From: Deltaproteobacteria bacterium
Lineage (GTDB): Bacteria; Desulfobacterota; Binatia; HRBIN30; CADEER01
Assembly: GCA_029262455.1 (NCBI GenBank)
Contig: JAJCZJ010000027.1
Span: forward strand, 1-64,000
DNA length: 64,000 nt
Direction: 5' to 3'
Below, piece by piece: positions 9,861-18,134 of this stretch. The notes under the pieces are model-generated. The model was not told the DNA's origin. It searched no databases and saw nothing but the letters and a program-made list of their open reading frames with translations. How positions within the stretch are numbered: position 1 is the first letter of the stretch; every line of letters starts with the position of its first letter. Both the position numbers and the translations under genes were made by a program.

Positions 9861-11264
9861 ATGGCGAAGAGTCGAAAAACAAAGGCGGGGCAAAAGGCCT
9901 GGGCTGGGCGCATGGAAGAGGCGACCCACCCGCTCGTCGAAGCCTTCACGACATCCTTTCCGATCGATCGGCGGATGTACGCCCAGGACATCGCCGGGAG
10001 TATCGCCCACTGCCGCATGTTGGGGCGCCAGAAGATCATCCGCGACACCGAGGCAAAACGCATCATCAGGGCGCTAGGCGCGATCGAAAAGGAGTTTTCC
10101 AGCGGACGCTTCGAGTCTCTCCCGAGCGATGAAGATGTTCATATGGCGATCGAGCGGCGCCTGATCGAGAAGATCGGTGCCGTTGGCGGTAAGTTGCACA
10201 CGGCGCGCTCACGCAACGACCAGGTCGCGCTCGACCTGCGCCTCTACATGCGCGACGTCGTCGATCAGATGGTCGACCAGATAACCAACTTACAGCGTGC
10301 ATTGGCGACGCTGGCGCGTGCCAATGCCGGGGTCATCATGCCCGGGTACACGCACCTGCAGCCGGCCCAGCCGGTGCTCTTTGGTCACCACCTCCTCGCC
10401 TATTGCGACATGCTGGAGCGCGATGAAGGCCGTCTCAGAGACTGCCGCACGCGGATCAACGTCATGCCCCTGGGAGCAGGCGCGCTCGCCGGAACGACCT
10501 TTCCGATCGATCGCGAATACGTCGCCGACCTGCTCGACTTCGATGCGGTTACGCAGAACAGTCTCGACACCGTGAGTGACCGCGACTTCGCGCTGGAGTT
10601 TCTCGCCGCCGGTTCCATCCTCGCCATGCATCTCAGCCGCCTCGCCGACGAGGTCGTACTCTGGGCGTCGCCACACTTCGCCTTTATCGAGTTACCCGAC
10701 GCCTTTGCTACCGGCTCTTCGATGATGCCACAGAAAAAGAACCCCGACGTCGCCGAGCTAGTGCGCGGAAAGACCGGCCGGGTTTACGGTGACCTGATGG
10801 CCCTTCTGACGACAATGAAGGGATTGCCGCTAGCCTACAATCGCGACATGCAGGAAGACAAAGCCCCGCTCTTCGATGCAGTGGATACCCTGACGGCATC
10901 GCTCGCGGTCATGACCGAGATGATGCCGCGGTTACGCGTTCGGGCCGATCGAATGCGCGAGGCAGCTGACGCCGGATATACACTGGCGACCGAGCTCGCG
11001 GACTACTTGGCAACGCGCGACGTCCCCTTTCGCGAGGCGCACGGAATCGTCGGAGCGATCGTTCGCAAGGCGATAGCCGAGAAACGTTCGCTGTCGTCCC
11101 TGACAGTCGACGAGCTGCGCCAACACTCGAAAGCATTTCGCGCAGACGTCCTCGAGTGGTTGACCGCCGAGGCTGCGGTCAAGCGTCGTAGCGCTACCGG
11201 CGGAACCGCGGCGCGCAACGTGCAGCGACGCCTGCGATCGAAAAAGCTCCGCGAAACCCAATGA
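9861..11264 (+). CDS. argH: Argininosuccinate lyase
   Basis: ArgH releases fumarate to give arginine, the last step. The 467-residue protein belongs to the fumarase/aspartase superfamily. HTARSRNDQVA and TPGYTHLQ-type blocks (here MPGYTHLQPAQP) are present, and the flexible signature loop is GSSMMPQKKNPD, with the catalytic serine in SSMMP. It has a slightly long basic N terminus (AKSRKTKAGQKAW) before the conserved WAGRMEEATHPLVEAF. The stop overlaps the following lipoprotein start by 4 bp. Confidence 0.96.
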   Translation: MAKSRKTKAGQKAWAGRMEEATHPLVEAFTTSFPIDRRMYAQDIAGSIAHCRMLGRQKIIRDTEAKRIIRALGAIEKEFSSGRFESLPSDEDVHMAIERRLIEKIGAVGGKLHTARSRNDQVALDLRLYMRDVVDQMVDQITNLQRALATLARANAGVIMPGYTHLQPAQPVLFGHHLLAYCDMLERDEGRLRDCRTRINVMPLGAGALAGTTFPIDREYVADLLDFDAVTQNSLDTVSDRDFALEFLAAGSILAMHLSRLADEVVLWASPHFAFIELPDAFATGSSMMPQKKNPDVAELVRGKTGRVYGDLMALLTTMKGLPLAYNRDMQEDKAPLFDAVDTLTASLAVMTEMMPRLRVRADRMREAADAGYTLATELADYLATRDVPFREAHGIVGAIVRKAIAEKRSLSSLTVDELRQHSKAFRADVLEWLTAEAAVKRRSATGGTAARNVQRRLRSKKLRETQ

Positions 11265-11713
11265 GATCCGCATCGGCTACCACCAGGCTGGTCGTCGCGC
11301 TAGCACTGACCGCCGCTTGTGCGAGCGCGTGCGGACGAAAGACTCCAGTGCGACCGCCCGACCTGGTGGCGCCGAGAGTCGTCACCGACGTGGTGGCGAC
11401 GAACACGGCCGATGGTATCGAGGTAAGCTGGGGTCGCCCAACGCGCTACGTCGACGGCTCCCATATGCTCGACCTTGCAGCATTCCGGATCGAGCGCGGC
11501 CGGCCCTGCTGCGGGCTGCGCAACCTCGCCACCGTCGAGATCGAGGATCGTCACCGGTTTCGCCGCGCCAAGACCTTTCGCTATCTCGATACCGCCGTGG
11601 AGCCCGGCCAGAGCTATTCCTACCGCATCTACGCCCTGACCGTCGATGAATACAGCAGCCAGCCATCCGAGCTGGTTCGCATCCAACGGGCTCTGGTCAC
11701 ACCACAGCCCTGA
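11261..11713 (+). CDS. Lipoprotein with LptM-like N terminus and fibronectin-III-like domain
   Basis: The roughly 150-residue precursor has a signal peptide rich in Ala/Leu and a lipobox ending ASAC, followed by CGRKTPVRPP. This matches the CGxKGP pattern of LptM (YifL)-type lipoproteins, which usually sit beside lysA/dapF as here. Unlike short LptM, it continues into about 100 residues with beta-sandwich character (GIEVSWGRPT, then YSYRIYALTVDEYSS near the end), resembling an FN3 domain. A role in LPS-translocon maturation is only an inference from the N terminus. It overlaps argH by 4 bp. Confidence 0.65.
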   Translation: MRSASATTRLVVALALTAACASACGRKTPVRPPDLVAPRVVTDVVATNTADGIEVSWGRPTRYVDGSHMLDLAAFRIERGRPCCGLRNLATVEIEDRHRFRRAKTFRYLDTAVEPGQSYSYRIYALTVDEYSSQPSELVRIQRALVTPQP

Positions 11714-11787
11714 GCACGCCGCTTCACACGCCTGTGGCAACGGCCCGCCTTCACCGCAGCCGCCCTGCATGCTATCCACGCCTCATT

Positions 11788-12660
11788 ATGCTTCTTCCAT
11801 TCACCAAAATGCATGGCATCGGCAACGACTACGTCTACGTCGACTGCTTTGAGCATCAAGTAGCCGACCCCGCGGCGTTGGCGCGTCGGGTGAGCCCGCG
11901 CAATACCGGTATCGGCTCCGACGGGCTCATCCTGATCTGCCCTTCCGAGCAGGCTGATTGCCGCATGGAAATGTACAACGCCGACGGCGGGCGCGGCGAA
12001 ATGTGTGGCAACGGAATACGCTGCGTAGCGAAGTACGCGTACGAGCACGGACGCTCTCGTACGAACCCGATGCGGGTCGAAACCGATGCCGGCGTCAAGT
12101 CGATCGTGCTCAACCTCGATGGCGATCGAGTCAACCAGGTGACGGTCGACATGGACGCCCCGATTCTCGACGGAGCGGCGATCCCGGTGAACGCCGAGGG
12201 ACGCGTCGTCGATGGCGCTCTGGAAGTGGCCGGCCAGGACTACAAGGTTACCTGCGTCTCCATGGGCAATCCTCACTGCGTGGTCTTCGTGGACGAGGTC
12301 GTTGGAATGGATCTCGAGGAGATTGGACCGAACTTCGAAAAGCACCCGTTCTTTCCAAACGGTGTCAACACTGAGTTCGTGCGGGTCGATAGCCCGACGT
12401 CGCTGACGATGCGCGTTTGGGAGCGCGGCTCCGGCGAAACCGCAGCTTGCGGCACCGGCGCCTGCGCCGTCCTGGTCGCGGCGGTGCTCAACGGCCACTG
12501 CGAACGATCGGCAACGGTCCATCTCAACGGAGGAGACTTGAAGATCGAGTGGAGAGAGTCCGACGACCACGTACTCATGACCGGGGCAGCCGAGGAAGTC
12601 TTCCAAGGAACCTTAGAGATCGCATCGCGCGAGATCACAGCACGCGAGGTGGCATCATGA
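11788..12660 (+). CDS. dapF: Diaminopimelate epimerase
   Basis: DapF interconverts LL- and meso-diaminopimelate for lysine and peptidoglycan. The start is the ATG at 11788, giving LLPFTKMHGIGNDYV, the canonical N terminus. The two catalytic cysteines are C73 in GEMCGNGIRC and C221 in ETAACGTGACA. The length of 290 residues is normal. Its last codons overlap the dapA start (ATGA). lysA, which often separates the lipoprotein and dapF in other genomes, is absent here. Confidence 0.95.
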   Translation: MLLPFTKMHGIGNDYVYVDCFEHQVADPAALARRVSPRNTGIGSDGLILICPSEQADCRMEMYNADGGRGEMCGNGIRCVAKYAYEHGRSRTNPMRVETDAGVKSIVLNLDGDRVNQVTVDMDAPILDGAAIPVNAEGRVVDGALEVAGQDYKVTCVSMGNPHCVVFVDEVVGMDLEEIGPNFEKHPFFPNGVNTEFVRVDSPTSLTMRVWERGSGETAACGTGACAVLVAAVLNGHCERSATVHLNGGDLKIEWRESDDHVLMTGAAEEVFQGTLEIASREITAREVAS

Positions 12661-13541
12661 GTCCGCGCTTCTCGGGGTCGATGACGGCACTGATCACCCC
12701 CTTTCGAGACGGCAAGATCGACAACGAGGCGCTCGAAAAGCTGGTCTTGTTCCAGCTCGAGAGCGGCACATCCGCGCTAGTCCCGTGCGGCAGCACTGGC
12801 GAGTCTGCAACCCTGTCGCACGCCGAGCACATCGAGGTCGTCGAGCGCGTCGTGGCGATCACCAACGGGCGCGTACCGATCATCGCCGGCACCGGCTCGA
12901 ACTCGACCAGTGAGGCGATCGCGCTGACCACTGCCGCCAAGAAGGCCGGGGCCAGCGCTGCGCTGCTCATTTCGCCCTACTACAACAAGCCAACGCAAGA
13001 CGGGATCTACCATCACTACAAGGAGATCGCCGAGCGCAGCCAAACGCCGCTCATCGTGTACAACATCCCGGGCCGTACCGGTTCGAAGATCGAGGCCGAA
13101 ACGTTGGCGCGACTCGCCGAAGTCGACGGAATCGTCGGACTGAAGGAAGCCACGGGCTCTCTCGACGAAGCCCAGGAGGTAGCGCGGCTGTGCGGCGACG
13201 CTCTCGAGATTTACTCCGGGGATGACTCGCTAACGCTACCGCTCATGGCCGTCGGCGCGGTCGGGGTGATTTCTGTCATCGCGAATGTGTGGCCGCAGCA
13301 GAGTGCAGCCTCTGTTGCCGCAGCCGCGCGCGGGGATTTCGCTCAGGCACGCGTTGAACACTTCAAGATGCTGCCATTGATGAGAAAGCTATTCATCGAG
13401 ACGAATCCGATCCCCGTGAAAGCAGCCTTGGCGATGCTGGGCTACTGTAGAAACGAGTTGCGACTACCGCTGCTGCCTATGACTGAATCCAACCAAACGG
13501 CTCTGCGTTCCGCTCTAGTGGACGCAGGACTTCTCACCTGA
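12657..13541 (+). CDS. dapA: 4-Hydroxy-tetrahydrodipicolinate synthase
   Basis: DapA condenses pyruvate with aspartate semialdehyde. The 294-residue TIM-barrel begins SPRFSGSMTALITPF. The Schiff-base lysine is K163 (GLKEATG), the catalytic tyrosine is Y135 (VYNIPGRTG), and T46/T47 lie in CGSTGES. The start is the ATG at 12657, overlapping dapF by 4 bp, which signals translational coupling. dapB follows after 37 bp. Confidence 0.95.
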   Translation: MSPRFSGSMTALITPFRDGKIDNEALEKLVLFQLESGTSALVPCGSTGESATLSHAEHIEVVERVVAITNGRVPIIAGTGSNSTSEAIALTTAAKKAGASAALLISPYYNKPTQDGIYHHYKEIAERSQTPLIVYNIPGRTGSKIEAETLARLAEVDGIVGLKEATGSLDEAQEVARLCGDALEIYSGDDSLTLPLMAVGAVGVISVIANVWPQQSAASVAAAARGDFAQARVEHFKMLPLMRKLFIETNPIPVKAALAMLGYCRNELRLPLLPMTESNQTALRSALVDAGLLT

Positions 13542-13578
13542 GAAGCTCGCCAAAGGATGCCTCGAGGGTGACGATTCA

Positions 13579-14382
13579 ATGACTGTTCCAATCATCGTAT
13601 GCGGCGCCGCTGGTCGGATGGGCCGCGCCCTGATCCGCCTCGTTCACGAGAACCCCGCGTCCCACCTCCACGGGGCGATCGAGAGTCCTGGAAACAGCGC
13701 TCTCGGCATCGACGCCGGCACACTGGCTGGTGTCGAAGCGCTCGGCGTGCCGGTTGCGAACAGCTACGCGGAAATTGCCACGCCCGAGAGCGTCGCCCTC
13801 GATTTTACGGTGCCACAGGCGTCGATGGATCACCTCGGCATCGCTGTCGCTAAAGGAGCCGGGATCGCGATCGGCACAACCGGCTTCGACAACGAGCAGC
13901 AGGCCCAGATCGACGAGCTAGCGGGCAAGACACGCACGGTAATCGCTCCGAACATGAGCGTTGGCGTCAACGTATTGCTGACCCTCGTGCGATCGGCAGC
14001 GAAGGCCCTAGGAGACGGATTCGACCCTGAGATCGTCGAGATGCACCATCGCAACAAGGTCGATGCCCCCAGCGGCACCGGCCTCGCTCTCGGACGCGCT
14101 GTCGCCGAGGCAACCGGTCGAGACTTTGAGAAGACCGCTGTCATGGCGCGCGAGGGGCAAGTCGGAGCTCGAACCGACCAGGAAATCGGCATCATGACCT
14201 TACGCGGCGGTGACGTGATCGGCGATCACAGCGTAATATTCGCCGGCCTGGGAGAGCGGATCGAGCTAACGCATCGAGCACAGAGTCGCGATTGCCTGGC
14301 GCGTGGGGCGGTTCGAGCCGCCATTTGGCTCGCCGACCGCAGTCCGGGCGCATACGGCATGGCCGACGTCCTGGGCCTCTGA
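13579..14382 (+). CDS. dapB: 4-Hydroxy-tetrahydrodipicolinate reductase
   Basis: DapB reduces the DapA product with NAD(P)H. The 267-residue protein has the N-terminal Rossmann motif GAAGRMGRALIRLV, the GTTGFDNEQ loop, and the catalytic/substrate signature EMHHRNKVDAPSGTG with the paired histidines and lysine. It is the last gene of the tightly spaced hslV-dapB block; 190 bp follow before folK. Confidence 0.95.
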   Translation: MTVPIIVCGAAGRMGRALIRLVHENPASHLHGAIESPGNSALGIDAGTLAGVEALGVPVANSYAEIATPESVALDFTVPQASMDHLGIAVAKGAGIAIGTTGFDNEQQAQIDELAGKTRTVIAPNMSVGVNVLLTLVRSAAKALGDGFDPEIVEMHHRNKVDAPSGTGLALGRAVAEATGRDFEKTAVMAREGQVGARTDQEIGIMTLRGGDVIGDHSVIFAGLGERIELTHRAQSRDCLARGAVRAAIWLADRSPGAYGMADVLGL

Positions 14383-14479
14383 GGTACGGCAACCTCCCCT
14401 CCGCCCCTAGCCCCATCAAAATCGACCATTTGCGCTAATTCCGTCTGATCGGTATATCTGCTTGCGATTGCTCACGGAC

Positions 14480-14570
14480 GGCGATGAGATCGCCGAGCCA
14501 GGTGTCCAAGGAGTTAGACGACCTCCGCTTGGAGGTGTGTTGCGGATGGTGTTGCGGGGAGGTCGGTAGG
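14480..14570 (+). promoter_or_regulatory. folK leader with alternative SD-sequestering hairpins
   Basis: GGCGAT-GAG-ATCGCC (14480-14494) forms a perfect 6-bp hairpin. Downstream, ACCTCC (14521-14526) can pair with GGAGGT (14531-14536) across a GCTT loop. With the preceding G, the same GACCTCC (14520-14526) can instead pair over 7 bp with GGAGGTC (14558-14564), the folK ribosome-binding site. The two pairings exclude one another. Function is inferred from pairing only. Confidence 0.35.
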
Positions 14571-14571
14571 C

Positions 14572-15063
14572 ATGCCCCACCGAGTTTTTATAGGAATCGG
14601 ATCAAACTTAGGCGAACGCAAGGACAACTGCCGCGAAGCTAGGCAGAAGATCAGCGAATTGCCCGATACCCGCGTGGTTGCAGCGTCCTCCTACTACGAG
14701 AGCGAGCCGCACGGAAACGCCAAGACTTGGTTCGTCAACTCGGTGATCGAGATCGAAACCGAGTTCTCGCCTCCCGACCTCCTCAAGCAGACCAAGGCCA
14801 TCGAAGAAGCGATGGGACGCCGCCGGGTCAAGGGTAAGAAGTGGGGCTCGCGGGTCATTGATCTCGATATCCTATTGTTCAACAACGAGATCCTAAATAA
14901 GCGAAATCTAAAGCTTCCCCACCCAAGATTAGCAGAACGCAAGTTCGTCCTGGCGCCACTCGCCGAGCTCGCACCACAGCTGGTACATCCGTCGCTCAAT
15001 CTGACCATTTCCCAGATGCTGGCGACGGTAAAGGACAACAAACAGATCCACATGATGTTCTAG
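14572..15063 (+). CDS. folK: 2-Amino-4-hydroxy-6-hydroxymethyldihydropteridine pyrophosphokinase
   Basis: HPPK transfers pyrophosphate from ATP to 6-hydroxymethyldihydropterin in folate synthesis. The 163-residue protein has the N-terminal FIGIGSNLGERKDNC, the substrate strand WFVNSVIEIET, the signature WGSRVIDLDILLF with the two Mg-binding aspartates, and the LPHPRLAERKFVLAPL motif. The GGAGGTC site at 14558-14564 precedes the ATG by about 7 bases. No folB or folP is adjacent; a PTPS-III-type enzyme that could supply its substrate lies at 21307. Confidence 0.93.
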   Translation: MPHRVFIGIGSNLGERKDNCREARQKISELPDTRVVAASSYYESEPHGNAKTWFVNSVIEIETEFSPPDLLKQTKAIEEAMGRRRVKGKKWGSRVIDLDILLFNNEILNKRNLKLPHPRLAERKFVLAPLAELAPQLVHPSLNLTISQMLATVKDNKQIHMMF

Positions 15064-15188
15064 TTCAGCCCCGGGGGCATGTCACCGGTCGACGACTATC
15101 CGCCACTTTCCAGCGGCTGACCGACAGGAACCTCCCGTCGAATCTGACCCGTCTCGCGTAGGCACGCCGTTCGCAACTAACCAGTGCC

Positions 15189-15269
15189 ATGACAGAGACC
15201 TTGCAGATCTGGACCACCATGTCGTTACTCGCCCTGCTACTCGCAATGGGTGTGTCGATCCCGCTGTAG
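15189..15269 (+). CDS. Possible 26-residue single-pass membrane micropeptide
   Basis: A short frame (MTETLQIWTTMSLLALLLAM..., 26 residues) lies between folK and a convergent TusA-like gene and ends 4 bp before that gene's stop. It is strongly hydrophobic over about residues 8-26. There is no clear ribosome-binding site, so coding status is doubtful; it is listed because nothing else explains the gap. Confidence 0.2.
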   Translation: MTETLQIWTTMSLLALLLAMGVSIPL

Positions 15270-15273
15270 AGCC

Positions 15274-15498
15274 CTAAACTTCGATCAGAAGCCGCCAGCT
15301 GTCGCCGACCGCTGTCGCTTCGTTTGCGACATAGCCTGCGGCTTCGGCCGCGATCGGGATGTCGCGCAGCGCCCGCGGTTCGTCCAGCAGCAAAACGAGC
15401 TTCTCACCGACGTCCATTTCGTCGAGCCGCACTCGTGCCCTCGCCCAACTCATTGGGCAGCGAACTCCGCGTAGATCTAACTCTGGCGTAGGGCTCAC
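15274..15498 (-). CDS. TusA/SirA-family sulfur carrier protein
   Basis: The 74-residue protein has the family N terminus ELDLRGVRCPMSWARARVRL, with the sulfur-accepting cysteine in place. The usual CPxP motif reads CPMS, so the second proline is lost. The family relays persulfide sulfur for tRNA thiolation, molybdenum cofactor or sulfur oxidation; there is no partner gene nearby to choose among these. It is convergent with the folK side. Confidence 0.75.
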   Translation of the reverse strand: MSPTPELDLRGVRCPMSWARARVRLDEMDVGEKLVLLLDEPRALRDIPIAAEAAGYVANEATAVGDSWRLLIEV

Positions 15499-15627
15499 CG
15501 TTGCGACGCTAGCACGTCGAATGACGAATGAGCATCCGGCACGCCAAGGTCCGATTCCGGTACCAAATCATGGGACCTGCGAGTTGACCCCCCCGCCAAC
15601 GCCAGACAGTGTCGTACGGGACCGCCA

Positions 15628-17607
15628 ATGGCAACTTCCAATACCTACGTACTGCGGCCGAAGCCGACACGCGAACCCGAATTTCGCATCGACTATGACA
15701 ACTTGCTCAACGCGGCCCAGCTCGAAGCCGCGACGACGACGGAAGGGCCGGTTCTCGTCATTGCCGGAGCTGGCAGCGGCAAGACGCGCACGCTGGTCTT
15801 TCGCGTCGCGCGCCTGGTCGAGATGGGGATCGAGCCGAGCTCCCTTCTGCTGCTGACGTTCACCCGCAAAGCTTCTTCGGAAATGCTCCAACGAGCCAGC
15901 TCGCTCCTCGACGGGCGTTGCGACGATGTATCAGGGGGGACGTTTCACTCGTTCGCCAATATCGTTCTTCGCCGCAACGCCAAAGCGCTCGGCATGGACA
16001 GCGGCTTTACGATCCTCGACCGCGGCGACAATGAAGACGTCATCAGTCTGGTGCGCGCGCGGCTCGGCTTCGACAAGAAAGAGAAGCGGTTCCCTCGCAA
16101 GCAGACGATCGGCTCGATCTTCAGTATGGCGGTCAACAAGTCGCGTCCCCTGCCGGATCTCATCGAAGACTCCTACAGCCATCTAATCGACCACACCGAC
16201 GACTTACAGGCGTTGCACGCGACATACGTGGAGTACAAAACGGAGCGCCAGCTACTCGACTACGACGACCTGCTCCTGACCCTGCACCGCCTCCTCGAGA
16301 CCAACGACAAGGTCCGCAGCGAGCTTTCCCGGCGCTACAAGTACATCATGGTCGACGAGTACCAGGACACCAATCCGCTGCAGGCCGCCATTGTGCGCCT
16401 GCTCGCCTCCGAGCACGACAACGTCATGGCGGTCGGCGACGACGCGCAGAGTATTTACGCATTTCGCGGCGCCAGCTTTCGCAACATCATGGACTTCCCG
16501 GACCTTTTTCCTGGCACCCACATGATCACCCTCGAGGAGAACTACCGCAGCACACAGCAAATTCTCGACGTGACCAATCACGTCATCGCTCAGGCGCGCG
16601 AGCGCTATTCCAAAACACTCTTCACGAACAACGGCGATGGCGACATTCCCCTGTTGATCGCGGCCGAGGGCGAGAATTATCAGTCTCGCTTCGTGTGCCA
16701 GCGCATCCTCGAGTTGCGCGAGGAGGGAGTTCCCCTACCGGAACTCGCAGTCTTGTTTCGGTCGAGTTTTCACTCCTTCGATCTCGAGCTCGAACTGACG
16801 CGCCACGACATCCCGTTCGTCAAACGCGGCGGCTTTAAGTTCATCGAAACGGCCCACGTCAAAGACGCCTTGGCCCATCTACGCATTATCGCGAATCCGC
16901 GCGACACCGTCTCGTGGCACCGGGCCTTGCTGCTGCTCGAAGGGATCGGACCGCGCACCGCCCAGGCGCTAACCGCCGAGATCACCACCAGCGCCGACCC
17001 TACAGCGGTCCTCGATGCATCGTCGGGTAAGGCCTATTCGACGTCCCTGCGCGCCCTGGCCGGGCTGCTTCGCAAGCTCGGCGGCTCGCGGCAGCATCCC
17101 GAAGAGCAACTCAATCAAGTGTTGAAGTACTACGACCCGCACCTCAAGCGCCTGCACCGAGACGATTACCCGAAGCGCTCCAAGGACCTCGAACATATGG
17201 TGAGCATTGCAGCGCGCTACAAAACACTCGATACGCTGCTGGCCGACATGGCCCTCGAGCCACCGAACAACAGCGTCGGCGACGTCGTTGCCATCGACGA
17301 GCCGGAGGGCCTTCTAACATTGTCCACGATTCACTCTTCCAAGGGGCTGGAGTGGCATAGTGTCTTCATTCTTTGGGCGGTGGACGGTCGATTCCCGTCG
17401 ATGCAGAGCATGCACGACGACGTAGAACTGGAAGAAGAGCGCCGCTTGCTGTATGTCGCCGCGACGCGGGCCAAGCAAAACCTCCATATCTGCTATCCGA
17501 TCAATATGTACGACCGAGCCGCAGGGATGGTACTCTCCAAACCGTCGCGATTCCTAGATGGAATCCCAGAGGCCACCTTGCAGCCGATGCAGCTCGTCGA
17601 AGAGTAG
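15628..17607 (+). CDS. UvrD/PcrA/Rep-type superfamily 1A DNA helicase
   Basis: The 659-residue 3'-5' helicase has all SF1A motifs in order: I GAGSGKTRTL (about 49-58), Ia LTFTRKASSEM, II IMVDEYQDTN, III GDDAQSIYAFRGA, IV LEENYRST, V LSTIHSSKGLEW and VI EERRLLYVAATRAK. The C terminus is short, without the long PcrA/UvrD tail. The family acts in repair and replication restart; the paralogue (Rep, UvrD or PcrA) cannot be fixed by eye. Confidence 0.92.
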   Translation: MATSNTYVLRPKPTREPEFRIDYDNLLNAAQLEAATTTEGPVLVIAGAGSGKTRTLVFRVARLVEMGIEPSSLLLLTFTRKASSEMLQRASSLLDGRCDDVSGGTFHSFANIVLRRNAKALGMDSGFTILDRGDNEDVISLVRARLGFDKKEKRFPRKQTIGSIFSMAVNKSRPLPDLIEDSYSHLIDHTDDLQALHATYVEYKTERQLLDYDDLLLTLHRLLETNDKVRSELSRRYKYIMVDEYQDTNPLQAAIVRLLASEHDNVMAVGDDAQSIYAFRGASFRNIMDFPDLFPGTHMITLEENYRSTQQILDVTNHVIAQARERYSKTLFTNNGDGDIPLLIAAEGENYQSRFVCQRILELREEGVPLPELAVLFRSSFHSFDLELELTRHDIPFVKRGGFKFIETAHVKDALAHLRIIANPRDTVSWHRALLLLEGIGPRTAQALTAEITTSADPTAVLDASSGKAYSTSLRALAGLLRKLGGSRQHPEEQLNQVLKYYDPHLKRLHRDDYPKRSKDLEHMVSIAARYKTLDTLLADMALEPPNNSVGDVVAIDEPEGLLTLSTIHSSKGLEWHSVFILWAVDGRFPSMQSMHDDVELEEERRLLYVAATRAKQNLHICYPINMYDRAAGMVLSKPSRFLDGIPEATLQPMQLVEE

Positions 17608-17713
17608 GCATCCAGGCCTGACACCCACGGTCCCAGGTTGCCCAGCAACGCGGAAATACGTTGACATCCCCAACCCGGCGCCGTACCTGTCGTAGGATAA
17701 CTCGGAGGACATT

Positions 17714-18025
17714 GTGGGCGCGCTACATTGGCTAATTCTATTCCCGTACTATTTTTTCACCGCTCTGACGCTTTTTCTGGTCTTCTCCATTGTCAGTCGC
17801 GTGACCCGAGCCGGCTCCGGAGCGAACTCTCTGGCGCTAGGGGCGATCGTCGTCAGTGTCGTTCTGACAGCCTTGCCTCTGATCACGGGTACGACCTACA
17901 TCGCTGACTACTCTTGGCCAGGACTGGTATTCCTGCTGGTCGTCAGCCTTGGACTCGCGCTGATCGACACAGTGCTCAAGCCGAGTCTCGACCTGCCCCT
18001 CGATCAAGAGCTGGAGGACGTTTAG
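17714..18025 (+). CDS. Small three-helix membrane protein, unknown function
   Basis: The 103-residue protein starts at a GTG (17714) preceded by a strong GGAGGAC. It has three predicted hydrophobic segments (about 5-28, 40-58 and 66-85) and an acidic C-terminal tail (DLPLDQELEDV). I do not recognise the family. It stands alone after the helicase gene, with convergent acyl-CoA dehydrogenase genes beyond. Confidence 0.6.
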   Translation: MGALHWLILFPYYFFTALTLFLVFSIVSRVTRAGSGANSLALGAIVVSVVLTALPLITGTTYIADYSWPGLVFLLVVSLGLALIDTVLKPSLDLPLDQELEDV

Positions 18026-18134
18026 CCGACACACGGCCCGACCGGGAGGGATTGAACGCCCGCTGGTTGGATGGGCCGAGGCGCGGCGGAAGCCTAGCCC
18101 TCCACGGGTTTGTTGGGGTGCGCCCTGAACGGGG

